Of a stretch of DNA of 64,000 nt, positions 43,648-53,413 are shown one piece after another; within the stretch, counting starts at the first letter, position 1, and each line of letters starts with the position of its first letter. The DNA comes from UBA5078 sp040384465 (GTDB taxonomy: Bacteria > Pseudomonadota > Gammaproteobacteria > Pseudomonadales > Pseudohongiellaceae), in contig JAZKJF010000001.1 of NCBI GenBank assembly GCA_040384465.1, forward strand, positions 248,001 to 312,000, written 5' to 3'. The notes under the pieces were generated by a model, which saw only the letters and a program-made list of their open reading frames with translations, was not told the DNA's origin and ran no database searches. A program made the position numbers and the translations under genes.

Positions 43648-43678
43648 TTGCAACTCCTAATATTGATTAGCGTATAAT
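43648..43678 (+). promoter_or_regulatory. Possible sigma-70 promoter of gltX
   Basis: A consensus -10 TATAAT (43673-43678) lies about 40 bases before the gltX start. The best -35 is TTGCAA (43648-43653), with a long 19-base spacer. Confidence 0.45.
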
Positions 43679-43718
43679 CCCCTTCTTCAAATGCTGAATA
43701 TTGTTCCTCAGGAAGACT

Positions 43719-45215
43719 ATGCAAAAAGTGAGAACCCGTATTGCCCCATCGCCAACAGGCGATCCTCACGTAGGCACCGCGTACATCGCACTATTCAATC
43801 GCTGCTTTGCTCAGCGACACGGTGGAGAGTTCATTCTCCGCATTGAGGATACCGATCAAGTTCGCAGCACGGCTAAATCAGAGCAGGATATTCTGAATGC
43901 CTTGAACTGGTTAGGACTAAGTTGGAGTGAAGGTCCCGACATAGGAGGACAGTTTGCCCCCTATCGACAAAGTGAGCGCAATGCACTTTATAGTGCTGAA
44001 ATATTAAAGCTTCTGGCGGCAGGAAGCGCATTTCACTGCTTTTGTTCGGCAGAGAGGTTACAAGATTTACGAACCAAACAAATGGAAGACAAGAGCGCTG
44101 TTGGTTACGACGGACACTGCCTGCTACTCACTGCAGAGGAAGTTGCGAGAAAAATTGCGAACAAAGACGAACATGTCATTCGCATGCGTGTGCCGGAGGA
44201 GGGCGATTGCGTCTTCAATGACTTGTTGCGCGGAGAAATTAGAATCAGTTGGCAACAAATAGACATGCAAGTGTTGATCAAGTCCGATGGGCTGCCAACG
44301 TATCACTTTGCCAATGTTGTTGACGACCATCATATGGAAATCAGTCATGTGATTAGAGGCGAGGAGTGGATTAACTCGACACCCAAGCATCTGTTGCTTT
44401 ACCAATATTTTGGCTGGCAATCTCCAGTCTTTTGCCACATGCCTTTGTTACGCAATACGGATAAAAGTAAACTTAGCAAACGGAAAAATCCCACCAGCAT
44501 CGGTTATTACAAGGATATGGGGTATATACCGGATGCGGTTGTGAACTACCTGGGCATGATGGGCTGGACGATGCCCGACGGCCGCGAAAAATTCACTCTT
44601 CAAGAAATGACGGAGAGTTTTGATCTGTCGCGCGTGTCGCTTGGAGGGCCCGTATTCGATGTCACCAAGCTTGATTGGTTGAATGGGAAATACATCAGAG
44701 AAAACTTGAGTGATGCTCAATTTGCCGAATTGTTTTCTGCATGGGCATTCAATCCGGAAAAAGTAGCTCGTATTATTCCTTTGATTAAGGATCGGATAGA
44801 AAGATTCAGCGATGTGGCACCATTGGCATCTTTCTTTCTAGCAGGGCTCCCTGAAATCGATGCGGCGAAATTCGAACATAAAAAATTGCTCCCTGAAGAC
44901 TGCAGGAGAATTCTTCAATTCGTACTCTGGCAGTTGGAGCAACTGCGTGAGCTTGAGCGCAACGAAATAGAGAGGTCGTGCATAGGGCTTGCAGAAACAA
45001 TGGGCATTAAAATTCGTGACTTCCTTTTCCCTTTATTTGTTGCAATATCGGGCAGATCCGCATCAACTTCAGTTATCGATTCGATCAGTGTACTAGGTTT
45101 GGATATTGCGCGAGCGCGTATTCGCCACGCAATCTCGGTATTAGGGGGTATCTCCAACAAAGAGGCAAAAGCACTCGAAAAGGAATTCAGAGACTTACCT
45201 CAAACAGCCGAGTAA
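43719..45215 (+). CDS. gltX: Glutamyl-tRNA synthetase
   Basis: Charges tRNA-Glu with glutamate. The class I HIGH-like motif is PSPTGDPHVGT near the N-terminus and the KMSKS-like motif is DKSKLSKRKNPTS. The CFC ... YDGHC cysteines correspond to the zinc site of E. coli GluRS. The length of 498 residues is typical of discriminating GluRS with an anticodon-binding C-terminal domain. ATG at 43719 follows AGGAAG closely. The tRNA-Ala gene lies 140 bases downstream with its own promoter. A Gln-tRNA-type non-discriminating role cannot be excluded by sequence. Confidence 0.94.
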   Translation: MQKVRTRIAPSPTGDPHVGTAYIALFNRCFAQRHGGEFILRIEDTDQVRSTAKSEQDILNALNWLGLSWSEGPDIGGQFAPYRQSERNALYSAEILKLLAAGSAFHCFCSAERLQDLRTKQMEDKSAVGYDGHCLLLTAEEVARKIANKDEHVIRMRVPEEGDCVFNDLLRGEIRISWQQIDMQVLIKSDGLPTYHFANVVDDHHMEISHVIRGEEWINSTPKHLLLYQYFGWQSPVFCHMPLLRNTDKSKLSKRKNPTSIGYYKDMGYIPDAVVNYLGMMGWTMPDGREKFTLQEMTESFDLSRVSLGGPVFDVTKLDWLNGKYIRENLSDAQFAELFSAWAFNPEKVARIIPLIKDRIERFSDVAPLASFFLAGLPEIDAAKFEHKKLLPEDCRRILQFVLWQLEQLRELERNEIERSCIGLAETMGIKIRDFLFPLFVAISGRSASTSVIDSISVLGLDIARARIRHAISVLGGISNKEAKALEKEFRDLPQTAE

Positions 45216-45218
45216 TCA

Positions 45219-45247
45219 TTGACAGCTCGGGTGTCGGTGCTTAGAAT
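45219..45247 (+). promoter_or_regulatory. Sigma-70 promoter of tRNA-Ala
   Basis: Perfect TTGACA (45219-45224), 17-base spacer, TAGAAT (45242-45247), then a GC-rich discriminator (gcgcgg), typical of stringently controlled tRNA genes. It lies just after the gltX stop. Confidence 0.8.
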
Positions 45248-45353
45248 GCGCGGACTTTGAATCAGCCCGCTTCCCAGCGGTAAATTCGGAGAAACTGACG
45301 GCAGGCGTTTGTATCGACAGACTTCAGCAGAAAGTTTGATAGTAGTAGATTGT

Positions 45354-45429
45354 GGGGTCTTAGCTCAGCTGGGAGAGCGCAACGCTGGCAGCGTTGAGGT
45401 CATCGGTTCGATCCCGATAGGCTCCACCA
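45354..45429 (+). tRNA. tRNA-Ala (anticodon GGC)
   Basis: A 76-base cloverleaf with encoded CCA. The acceptor stem ggggtct/aggctcc contains the G3-U70 wobble pair that is the alanine identity element. The anticodon loop ctggcag gives GGC. D and T arms (gctcagctgggagagc, ggttcgatc) are standard. Confidence 0.97.
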
Positions 45430-45927
45430 ACCTCCTAACATCCTAGTCTCTTCACCGCTCTGAAATCCTTTGTGCTCCATGCCTCTCTCAAGAGAGGTTT
45501 CCGTATGACGCACATGTCTGAACAGCTAGTAATTCTCCACGTTCATATCCCCCAACACTTCACTATAGATTTACTTCATTAGCATCGTTGCGCCTGCCCC
45601 CAGATGCATCTCCCGTGTTTTTTTAAAGCTCGAAGATGAACTCGATATCTGAAGCGAAGCTGTAATCCCGATGAACGACAGACACCGCATCTGCGCGCTC
45701 TATTTGGGTGCATGCGACACACGTTACGAGCCCTAATAATGACAAAGCATTGTCAATCTATAGCGCCTAGATCGGAGCTTTTATTGTATTCGCGGGCCCG
45801 TGGGCATATACTCACGCACCGAGTTACGTGCTCCTGAATTGCACACATAATCAAGCAGATCGACCCCTTTGAGGGCGGTCACTTTTATTAACCTTGCCCG
45901 TTCGGGCTTCAAGAAACTTAAAAATCC
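45430..45927. other. Long intergenic region before sdhC
   Basis: About 500 bases with no credible gene; a 63-codon frame on the minus strand overlaps the sdhC start and looks spurious. The region includes a hairpin after tRNA-Ala and a short gcccgttcgggc stem-loop (45896-45907) just before sdhC. It must hold the sdh promoter and leader, but I see no convincing -35/-10 pair. gltA, which lies here in pseudomonads, is absent. Confidence 0.55.
45482..45502 (+). terminator. Possible terminator of the tRNA-Ala transcript
   Basis: cctctc (45482-45487) pairs with gagagg (45492-45497) around tcaa, followed by tttcc. The T-run is short. Confidence 0.4.
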
Positions 45928-46302
45928 GTGAACGATAAAAGACCTAAGAACCTGGATTTTACAACTATCCATTTACCTCTTCCGGCATACACCTCAATTC
46001 TGCACAGGGCTTCAGGTGTTTTCATATTCGCTGGCATAGCAGTTCTACTCTGGCTGTTCAGTGAATCACTGACCTCCGCAGATGGTTTTGCACGCGTTGG
46101 AGAATGGCTGGATCAACTACCCATTAAGTTGCTTGTATGGGCAGTACTTGCCGGCCTGCTTTACCACCTCATTGCTGGGGTCAAGCATCTTTTAATGGAT
46201 ATGGGGATTGGTGAGACATTGGCGGGCAGTGTGATTGGCGCGAAATTGGTCATCGCATTCTCGACTGTTGCAATTGTGCTTACAGGGGTGTGGCTATGGT
46301 AA
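45928..46302 (+). CDS. sdhC: Succinate dehydrogenase cytochrome b556 subunit
   Basis: One of two membrane anchors of complex II that bind heme b and ubiquinone. It has three transmembrane helices in 124 residues. The family start RPKNLDFTTIHLPLPAYTSILHRASG (ubiquinone-site serine and arginine region) and the heme-ligand histidine region YHLIAGVKHLL (His80, His87) are clear. The start is GTG at 45928; the ribosome site is weak. sdhD overlaps its end by seven bases. Confidence 0.94.
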   Translation: MNDKRPKNLDFTTIHLPLPAYTSILHRASGVFIFAGIAVLLWLFSESLTSADGFARVGEWLDQLPIKLLVWAVLAGLLYHLIAGVKHLLMDMGIGETLAGSVIGAKLVIAFSTVAIVLTGVWLW

Positions 46303-46664
46303 CGAATGTTACAAGTTTTGGGCGCAGCGGAGTTTACGACTGGTTGATACAGCGCATAACTGCGGTGGTGTTAGCCGTATATTTTGTCATGCTGCTAGGC
46401 TATCTCGTCGTCAACCCAGATATTAATTATCAGCAATGGCATGCACTTTTTAGTACCACCTGGATGCGAATCGCAAGCCTGATGGCTCTGATGGCAATCT
46501 GTGCACACGCATGGATTGGTCTGTGGACAATCTCCACAGACTATCTGACCTCAGACTTGCTTGGCGGAAAGGCCACCCTGATCCGCTTCTGCTTCCAGAC
46601 AGCTTGCGTTGTGTTGATGTTCATTTACCTCGTTTGGGGTATTCAGATTTTGTGGGGTATATAA
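46296..46664 (+). CDS. sdhD: Succinate dehydrogenase membrane anchor subunit
   Basis: Second membrane anchor of complex II, 122 residues with three transmembrane helices. HAWIGLWTISTDYL holds the family Asp-Tyr pair of the quinone site and the neighbouring histidine. The ATG at 46296 lies inside the sdhC end, with AGGGGTG five bases upstream. The GTG two codons earlier is less likely. sdhA begins directly at its stop. Confidence 0.93.
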   Translation: MVTNVTSFGRSGVYDWLIQRITAVVLAVYFVMLLGYLVVNPDINYQQWHALFSTTWMRIASLMALMAICAHAWIGLWTISTDYLTSDLLGGKATLIRFCFQTACVVLMFIYLVWGIQILWGI

Positions 46665-48437
46665 ATGTCAGGCATGCGCACACTGTCGTTTGATGCAGTG
46701 ATAGTTGGAGGGGGCGGTGCCGGTATGCGCGCAGCCCTGCAATTAGCCCAATCAGGTTATAAAACGGCGGTAATCAGCAAGGTTTTTCCAACCCGTTCAC
46801 ACACTGTCTCCGCACAAGGGGGGATTACGTGTGCTATCGCGAGTGCAGATCCGAACGATGATTGGCGTTGGCACATGTATGACACGGTCAAAGGTTCTGA
46901 CTATATCGGCGATCAGGACGCAATTGAGTATATGTGCAGCGAAGGCCCCAAGACAGTTTATGAACTGGAACACATGGGGTTACCGTTTTCCCGGACTGAA
47001 AACGGCCGCATTTATCAACGTCCTTTTGGAGGACAATCAAAGGACTATGGGAAGGGTGGGCAAGCAGCTCGTACATGCGCTGCTGCGGACCGTACCGGTC
47101 ACGCTCTTCTTCACGCTCTGTACCAAGGCAATCTGAAGAATAAAACTGTCTTCTTTAATGAGTGGTATGCCACCGATCTGGTGAGAAATCAGGATGGCGT
47201 GGTCGTGGGCGTTATCGCCATCTGCATTGAAACCGGCGAGACAGTTTACGTAAAGTCTAAAGCAACGGTTTTTGCTACCGGGGGTGCAGGCCGCATATAT
47301 GCGTCAACCACTAATGCCATGATTAATACTGGCGACGGTGTTGGTATGGCGTTACGTGCAGGATATCCAGTTCAGGATATTGAAATGTGGCAGTTCCATC
47401 CCACTGGCATTTATGGCGCTGGCACCTTAGTTACAGAAGGTTGTCGTGGCGAGGGCGGGTACCTCATCAATAAGGACGGAGAGCGCTTCATGGAGCGCTA
47501 TGCTCCAAATGCAAAAGATCTCGCCGGCCGTGATGTAGTAGCACGATCCATGATCCTGGAAATCATTCAGGGGCGCGGTTGCGGACCTGACGGCGACCAC
47601 GTTCTTTTGAAGTTGGATCACCTCGGCGAAAAAGTACTGAACTCCAAGCTTCCTGGCATTCTCGAATTGTCACGTACGTTTGCACATGTGGATCCAGTCA
47701 AAGAGCCTATTCCTGTTGTTCCTACATGCCATTACATGATGGGTGGCATTCCGACAAACATTAATGGGCAGGCGTTAACCCAAGACAGCAATGGCAAAGA
47801 CAAGATTATTGAGGGATTGTTTGCAGTAGGGGAGGTTGCCTGCGTTTCGGTTCATGGTGCCAACCGCCTAGGCGGGAACTCATTGTTGGATCTCGTAGTA
47901 TTTGGAAGAGCGGCCGGCATGCATATCGAAACCATGCTCCGTCAAGGCATTGAGCAACGATCCGCCTCAGAATCAGACATTGGACAAGCACTGTCGCGTC
48001 TCAATCGACTGAACACCACGACATCAGGTGAGAGTGTTGCGGAAGTTCGCACTGACCTTCAGACCATCATGCAGAATCATTTTGGCGTTTTCCGTCGCGG
48101 AGATTTCATGCGTGATGGCATCGAAAAACTGAAAGCTCTACGTGAGCGCGTTGCCAACATCAATCTCACCGACAAGAGTAATGCCTTCAACACAGCACGT
48201 ATTGAAGCTCTGGAACTCGAAAATCTGTTTGAAGTAGCAGAGGCAACAGCGATTGCAGCAGAAACCAGAACTGAAAGCCGTGGTGCACACGCGCGGGACG
48301 ACTTCCAGGAGCGGGACGACGAGAATTGGCTTTGCCATTCACTATACTTCCCGACAACCAAGAGCATCAGCAAACGCGCAGTCAATTTTTCGCCCAAGAC
48401 TGTTGAAAAGTTTGAGCCGAAAGTACGTACCTATTAA
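46665..48437 (+). CDS. sdhA: Succinate dehydrogenase flavoprotein subunit
   Basis: Oxidises succinate to fumarate and passes electrons to the Fe-S subunit. The Rossmann motif is VGGGGAGMRAALQLA, the FAD-linking histidine is His46 in TRSHTVSAQGG, and the active-site motifs HPTGIYGAGTLVTEGCRGEGG and HGANRLGGNSLLDLVVFGR are intact. The length of 590 residues matches E. coli SdhA (588). It follows sdhD without a gap and precedes sdhB by 56 bases. Confidence 0.98.
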   Translation: MSGMRTLSFDAVIVGGGGAGMRAALQLAQSGYKTAVISKVFPTRSHTVSAQGGITCAIASADPNDDWRWHMYDTVKGSDYIGDQDAIEYMCSEGPKTVYELEHMGLPFSRTENGRIYQRPFGGQSKDYGKGGQAARTCAAADRTGHALLHALYQGNLKNKTVFFNEWYATDLVRNQDGVVVGVIAICIETGETVYVKSKATVFATGGAGRIYASTTNAMINTGDGVGMALRAGYPVQDIEMWQFHPTGIYGAGTLVTEGCRGEGGYLINKDGERFMERYAPNAKDLAGRDVVARSMILEIIQGRGCGPDGDHVLLKLDHLGEKVLNSKLPGILELSRTFAHVDPVKEPIPVVPTCHYMMGGIPTNINGQALTQDSNGKDKIIEGLFAVGEVACVSVHGANRLGGNSLLDLVVFGRAAGMHIETMLRQGIEQRSASESDIGQALSRLNRLNTTTSGESVAEVRTDLQTIMQNHFGVFRRGDFMRDGIEKLKALRERVANINLTDKSNAFNTARIEALELENLFEVAEATAIAAETRTESRGAHARDDFQERDDENWLCHSLYFPTTKSISKRAVNFSPKTVEKFEPKVRTY

Positions 48438-48493
48438 TTCACTTCCAAGAGCATTGATGACTTGAACATCGTTCAGGAAAAGGTAGAGATAAC

Positions 48494-49201
48494 GTGTTAG
48501 TGAGCTTATATCGCTATAACCCAGAAACTGATGCCAAACCCAGCATGCAGGACTATGAACTGGATATGCCTGCTGGCAAAGATCTAATGGTTCTAGACGT
48601 GCTTGAATTACTCAAACGTAAAGACCCATCCATCACTTACCGACGCTCATGCAGAGAAGGTGTGTGCGGATCCGATGGGATGAACATCAACGGAACGAAT
48701 GGATTGGCATGCATCACACCAGTATCCAGTGTGGTGAAACCAGGAGGTAAGTTAGTCATACGACCGCTACCCGGACTGCCAGTTGTGCGAGACCTCGTTG
48801 TCGATATGACTGTGTTCTATAAACAGTTCGAAAAAATTCAACCGTACTTGATTAACAACGCTCCAGCTCCGGCAATTGAACGACTTCAGTCTCCCGAGGA
48901 TCGCGAGAAACTCGATGGCCTTTATGAGTGTATCTTGTGTGCCTGCTGTAGCACAAACTGCCCCTCGTTCTGGTGGAACCCTGAAAAATTCATTGGCCCT
49001 GCAGGATTATTGCAGGCATACCGATTCCTGGCCGATAGCAGAGATACTGCTACTAACGAACGGCTCGCCAACCTTGAAGATCCATTCAGCGTCTTCAGAT
49101 GTCGTGGAATCATGAATTGCGTGGCAGTCTGCCCAAAAGGTCTGAATCCTACGCGGGCAATTGGACATATTCGTTCCATGCTTCTTCAACGCGCGACCTG
49201 A
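48494..49201 (+). CDS. sdhB: Succinate dehydrogenase iron-sulfur subunit
   Basis: Carries electrons from FAD to ubiquinone through three clusters. The [2Fe-2S] ligands are in SCREGVCGSDG and the LAC that follows; the [4Fe-4S] and [3Fe-4S] ligands are in CILCACCSTNCPSFWW and CRGIMNCVAVCPKGLNP. The length of 235 residues is standard. The start is GTG at 48494 with AGGTAGAG upstream. sucA follows after 93 bases. Confidence 0.97.
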   Translation: MLVSLYRYNPETDAKPSMQDYELDMPAGKDLMVLDVLELLKRKDPSITYRRSCREGVCGSDGMNINGTNGLACITPVSSVVKPGGKLVIRPLPGLPVVRDLVVDMTVFYKQFEKIQPYLINNAPAPAIERLQSPEDREKLDGLYECILCACCSTNCPSFWWNPEKFIGPAGLLQAYRFLADSRDTATNERLANLEDPFSVFRCRGIMNCVAVCPKGLNPTRAIGHIRSMLLQRAT

Positions 49202-49294
49202 GACAACAATTCGTTTATGAGGAATAAGCCTGCGATAACTGGACGTTCTTAATTAGTAATCTACAGCTTCCTCAATTACCCGGGAAATATACAG

Positions 49295-52135
49295 ATGCAT
49301 GACAGCATTATGGAGTTAATGTGGAGTACAGGGCATTTATCAGGCGGTAATGCTTCGTACGTTGAACAATTGTATGACCAATTTCTTAAAGATCCCGAAC
49401 AGGTTCCTCAGGAATGGCGGCTTTTTTTTCAAAACCTACCTAAAATATCCGATTCGAATCAGTCGGATATTTCTCATTTAGAGATACAGGAGTATTTCAA
49501 AAAGCTTGGCAAGACGAGCCGTTTCAAACCGCTGCTCAGCAACGATGTTGTCGTCAATTCAGAGCACGAGAACAAACAGGTCAGAGTGCTTCACTTGATC
49601 AGCTCTTATCGAGTTCGAGGACATCAAAAAGCCAAGCTTGATCCATTGAATTTGATGCGCAGAGAACAAATCCCTGATTTGCAACTCGACTTCCATGGAC
49701 TATCCCCAGCCGATCACTCGACGGTTTTTCAAACCGGCTCTCTTTTCATTAAAAAAGATAAAGCACCTCTGCGAGAAATAACCGATCTTCTTGAGCGCAT
49801 CTATTGCGGATCAATTGGTTATGAATTTATGCATATTGTAAATCTGGCCGAAAAACAGTGGATTCAAAAACGCATAGAAAGCAAGCACGGCAGTCCTGAT
49901 TTCGGACCAGAAGTAAAGCGCCATCTATTGGAAAGACTGAGTGCGGCGGAAGGGCTGGAAAAGCATCTTGACTCGAAGTATCCTGGCACCAAGAGATTCG
50001 GTTTGGAGGGAGGAGAATCGCTTATCCCCCTGGTGGATGAACTGATTCAACGCTCAGGTAGTTATGGTGCTAAAGAAATAGTCATAGGAATGGCTCATAG
50101 AGGCAGACTTAATCTCCTGGTCAATACACTGGGCAAAAATCCAGCTGACTTATTCAGTGAATTTGAGGGCCGTGCTACCTACAAGAGTTCAGGCGATGTC
50201 AAATATCACCAAGGTTTTTCCTCAAATGTTATGACACCAGGCGGTGAAGTACATTTGGCTATGGCATTCAACCCTTCACACCTGGAGATTGTGTCTCCTG
50301 TAGTTGAAGGCTCTGTCAGAGCCAGACAGGATCGTCGACTCGACCAGCATGGTAACGCAGTTATTCCGCTGATAATCCATGGCGATGCTGCATTTGCTGG
50401 ACAAGGTGTCGTAATGGAAACCTTCCAGATGTCGAAAACGCGCGCCTATTCAACCGGCGGCACCATGCACATCATTGTCAACAATCAGGTTGGATTCACA
50501 ACACATCGCCAGGAAGATGCACGCTCCACTGAATACTGTACCGATGTGGCAAAAATGGTTCAAGCTCCAATATTTCACGTCAATGGAGATGATCCCGAAG
50601 CAGTGCTGTTTGTCACTCAATTGGCATTGGACTTCCGCTATGAGTTCAAGAAAGACGTGGTCATCGATTTGGTTTGTTACAGACGTCGCGGACATAACGA
50701 AACTGACGAACCCTCCAGCACCCAGCCGTTGATGTATAACCAAATTCGGCAACAAAAGACAACGAGAGCACTTTACGCAGAAAAACTGATTTCAGAATCT
50801 GTGCTGACAGATGAAGAAGCAGAATACCTGAACTCCTCATATCGCAAAGCCTTGGATACTGGTTCGCATGTTGTCAAGTCGCTGGTCAAAGAGCCATCAG
50901 TAGAGCTTTTCGTAGATTGGAATCCCTATCTGGGACATGAGTGGAGCCCTCATTACAACACTACAATCAAGCTCGAAACTCTCAAAGCGCTGGCTCGTAA
51001 GCTCGTTGCTATCCCGGCGAACTTCAACCTGCAAAAGCAGGTACAAAAAATTATTGACGATAGAGCGCAGATGGCTGTCGGCGAAAAGCCTGTAGATTGG
51101 GGGTTCGCCGAAACCCTGGCATATGCCAGCATTCTCACAACTGGCAACAAAGTACGTATTACCGGTCAAGACGTCGGCAGAGGGACGTTCTCGCATCGCC
51201 ATGCAGTATTACATGATCAAGAGAATGGAAGTGAATTCATTCCACTCAAATCCATTGGCGCAGATCCGCGCGCTTTTTCAATCTACGATTCACTTCTGTC
51301 CGAAGTCGCGGTACTTGGATTTGAATATGGATACGCCACAACCACTCCGAATGCGCTGGTGATCTGGGAGGCTCAGTTTGGAGATTTCGCCAACTCGGCT
51401 CAGGTGGTCATAGACCAGTTCATCACCAGCGGAGAACACAAGTGGCAAAGACTTTGCGGCCTCACTATGCTTCTGCCACATGGTTACGAAGGGCAGGGGC
51501 CTGAGCACTCATCTGCCAGGCTGGAGCGCTTTCTGCAGCTGTGCGCAGAGCAGAATATTCAGGTTTGTTTGCCAACCACTTCAGCTCAAGTCTTCCATAT
51601 GTTGCGCCGCCAAGTGCTTTGTCCATTGAGAAAACCTCTGGTGGTCATGTCACCCAAGAGCCTCTTGAGACATAAAGAAACAACGTCAACCTTGGAAGAG
51701 TTGGCAGAAGGCACATTCCAGGTTGTCATTGGCGAAACGGACGCACTGGAGGCCAGCAAGGTTAAGCGCATTATTCTCTGCAGCGGAAAGGTTTACTACG
51801 ACCTGCGTCAAGAGCGTAGAGCTCGTGGCATCGACAACATCGCTATTATTCGTCTGGAACAACTTTACCCATTCCCTTCTGATGATTTGCGTCAGGCAAT
51901 GAGTGTGTTCAGTAACTTCAGTGAAGTCATGTGGTGTCAGGAAGAGCCTATGAATCAAGGTGCGTGGTATTCCAGCCAGCATCACATGCGCAGGGTTTCT
52001 CAGGAACTCAATTCGAACGTCAAACTGACCTATGCAGGACGGGAGGCTTCCGCCGCAGCGGCAGCTGGATACCCCGCACTGCACCTTGAACAACAACGAA
52101 TGTTTATAGATCAAGCACTGCAGTTGATCGAATAA
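49295..52135 (+). CDS. sucA: 2-oxoglutarate dehydrogenase E1 component
   Basis: Thiamine-diphosphate decarboxylase that starts the 2-oxoglutarate dehydrogenase complex. The N-terminus has the E2/E3-binding-like segment and the family motif HDSIMELMWSTGHLSGGNASYVEQLY. The ThDP and active-site motifs include IGMAHRGRLNLLVN, FNPSHLEIVSPVVEGSVRA, GDAAFAGQGVVMETF and YRRRGHNETDEPS. The length of 946 residues matches the family. ATG at 49295 is chosen, though the ATG at 49310 is an alternative; the ribosome site is weak for both. Confidence 0.97.
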   Translation: MHDSIMELMWSTGHLSGGNASYVEQLYDQFLKDPEQVPQEWRLFFQNLPKISDSNQSDISHLEIQEYFKKLGKTSRFKPLLSNDVVVNSEHENKQVRVLHLISSYRVRGHQKAKLDPLNLMRREQIPDLQLDFHGLSPADHSTVFQTGSLFIKKDKAPLREITDLLERIYCGSIGYEFMHIVNLAEKQWIQKRIESKHGSPDFGPEVKRHLLERLSAAEGLEKHLDSKYPGTKRFGLEGGESLIPLVDELIQRSGSYGAKEIVIGMAHRGRLNLLVNTLGKNPADLFSEFEGRATYKSSGDVKYHQGFSSNVMTPGGEVHLAMAFNPSHLEIVSPVVEGSVRARQDRRLDQHGNAVIPLIIHGDAAFAGQGVVMETFQMSKTRAYSTGGTMHIIVNNQVGFTTHRQEDARSTEYCTDVAKMVQAPIFHVNGDDPEAVLFVTQLALDFRYEFKKDVVIDLVCYRRRGHNETDEPSSTQPLMYNQIRQQKTTRALYAEKLISESVLTDEEAEYLNSSYRKALDTGSHVVKSLVKEPSVELFVDWNPYLGHEWSPHYNTTIKLETLKALARKLVAIPANFNLQKQVQKIIDDRAQMAVGEKPVDWGFAETLAYASILTTGNKVRITGQDVGRGTFSHRHAVLHDQENGSEFIPLKSIGADPRAFSIYDSLLSEVAVLGFEYGYATTTPNALVIWEAQFGDFANSAQVVIDQFITSGEHKWQRLCGLTMLLPHGYEGQGPEHSSARLERFLQLCAEQNIQVCLPTTSAQVFHMLRRQVLCPLRKPLVVMSPKSLLRHKETTSTLEELAEGTFQVVIGETDALEASKVKRIILCSGKVYYDLRQERRARGIDNIAIIRLEQLYPFPSDDLRQAMSVFSNFSEVMWCQEEPMNQGAWYSSQHHMRRVSQELNSNVKLTYAGREASAAAAAGYPALHLEQQRMFIDQALQLIE

Positions 52136-52164
52136 AAGACGAAAACGTATCTAAAGGAAATAAT

Positions 52165-53382
52165 ATGACCATCGAAATTAAAGCGCCAACTCTGCCCGAA
52201 TCTGTTCCTGATGGAACAATTGCTACCTGGCACAAGAAGGCAGGTGATTCAGTTAAACGTGACGAATTACTGGTCGATATAGAGACCGACAAGGTTGTGA
52301 TAGAGGTCGTTTCGCCAGCGGATGGTGTGCTTCAGCAGATCCTCAAAAAAACCGGGGATACCATCGTCAGCAATGAGCTTATTGCAACAGTTGAGGCGAG
52401 CGGTGCAGTAAGTACCTCAGCCAAGTCAGCCCCTGAAAAGAAACAGGAAGTACCTGCGGCTATGGACGCGGCCAGTACTGATGAACCAATGTTGAGTCCT
52501 GCTGCTAAAAAGATAGCAGAGGAGAACGGAGTGAACATCGAAAGTATCAAAGGCTCTGGCAAGAATGGTCGAGTCACAAAAGAAGACGTGCTCGACTTCA
52601 TCGCCAAACCCAAACCGCAACCTGTGGTTACCAAAGCGCCTGTAGCTGAAACGTCATTGGCCCTGGGTATGTCTTCCGGGCGCGTTGAAGAGCGCGTCCC
52701 AATGAGCAGACTGCGCGCTAAAGTGGCCGAGCGTCTACTCCAAGCCAGTCAAACTACGGCTATGCTGACGACATTCAATGAAGTCGATATGGCCCCAGTT
52801 ATGGCCTTGCGAAACAAATACAAGGATATGTTCGAGAAGACTCACGACGGTGTGAGGCTCGGTTTCATGTCGTTCTTCGTACGAGCAAGCGTAGAAGCAT
52901 TGAAGCGCTTTCCAGCGGTCAATGCTTCTATTGACGGAAACGACATCGTGTATCACGGCTATCAAGATATTGGTGTCGCCGTTTCTTCCCCACGCGGGCT
53001 GGTAGTGCCTGTTTTGCGTAATGCTGATCACATGGGGCTGGCGCAGATAGAGGGTCAGATTCGTGAATTCGGAATGAAGGCACAGGACGGTAAACTGTCC
53101 ATTGATGAAATGAGCGGTGGCACGTTCACCATCTCCAATGGAGGTGTGTTCGGCTCGTTGCTCTCCACTCCAATCCTGAATCCTCCACAGACAGCAATTC
53201 TGGGAATGCACAAAATCCAGGAACGACCGGTAGCCATCGACGGCGAAGTTAAAATTCGCCCCATGATGTACCTCGCACTTTCTTACGATCACCGCATGAT
53301 CGACGGCAAAGAAGCAGTGCAATTCCTAGTGACGATCAAAGACCTTCTGGAAGACCCAGCGAGAATATTGCTGGAAATCTAA
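52165..53382 (+). CDS. sucB: 2-oxoglutarate dehydrogenase E2, dihydrolipoyl succinyltransferase
   Basis: Core acyltransferase of the complex. The lipoyl domain has the modified lysine Lys43 in VDIETDKVVIEV. A linker leads to the E3-binding domain (LSPAAKKIAEENGVNIESIKGSGKNGRVTKED is summarised by its start LSPAAKKIA and its GSGKNGRVTK loop). The catalytic domain carries the HRMIDGKEAVQFL active site. The length of 405 residues is exact for the family. AAGGAAAT precedes the ATG. lpdA begins 31 bases after its stop. Confidence 0.97.
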   Translation: MTIEIKAPTLPESVPDGTIATWHKKAGDSVKRDELLVDIETDKVVIEVVSPADGVLQQILKKTGDTIVSNELIATVEASGAVSTSAKSAPEKKQEVPAAMDAASTDEPMLSPAAKKIAEENGVNIESIKGSGKNGRVTKEDVLDFIAKPKPQPVVTKAPVAETSLALGMSSGRVEERVPMSRLRAKVAERLLQASQTTAMLTTFNEVDMAPVMALRNKYKDMFEKTHDGVRLGFMSFFVRASVEALKRFPAVNASIDGNDIVYHGYQDIGVAVSSPRGLVVPVLRNADHMGLAQIEGQIREFGMKAQDGKLSIDEMSGGTFTISNGGVFGSLLSTPILNPPQTAILGMHKIQERPVAIDGEVKIRPMMYLALSYDHRMIDGKEAVQFLVTIKDLLEDPARILLEI

Positions 53383-53413
53383 ATAATTTGTTGAAAAGAC
53401 TACGAGTAACTTT

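Noticed and set aside
45781..45972. 63-codon minus-strand frame before sdhC
   Set aside because: Overlaps the sdhC start on the opposite strand, no ribosome site, composition not protein-like.
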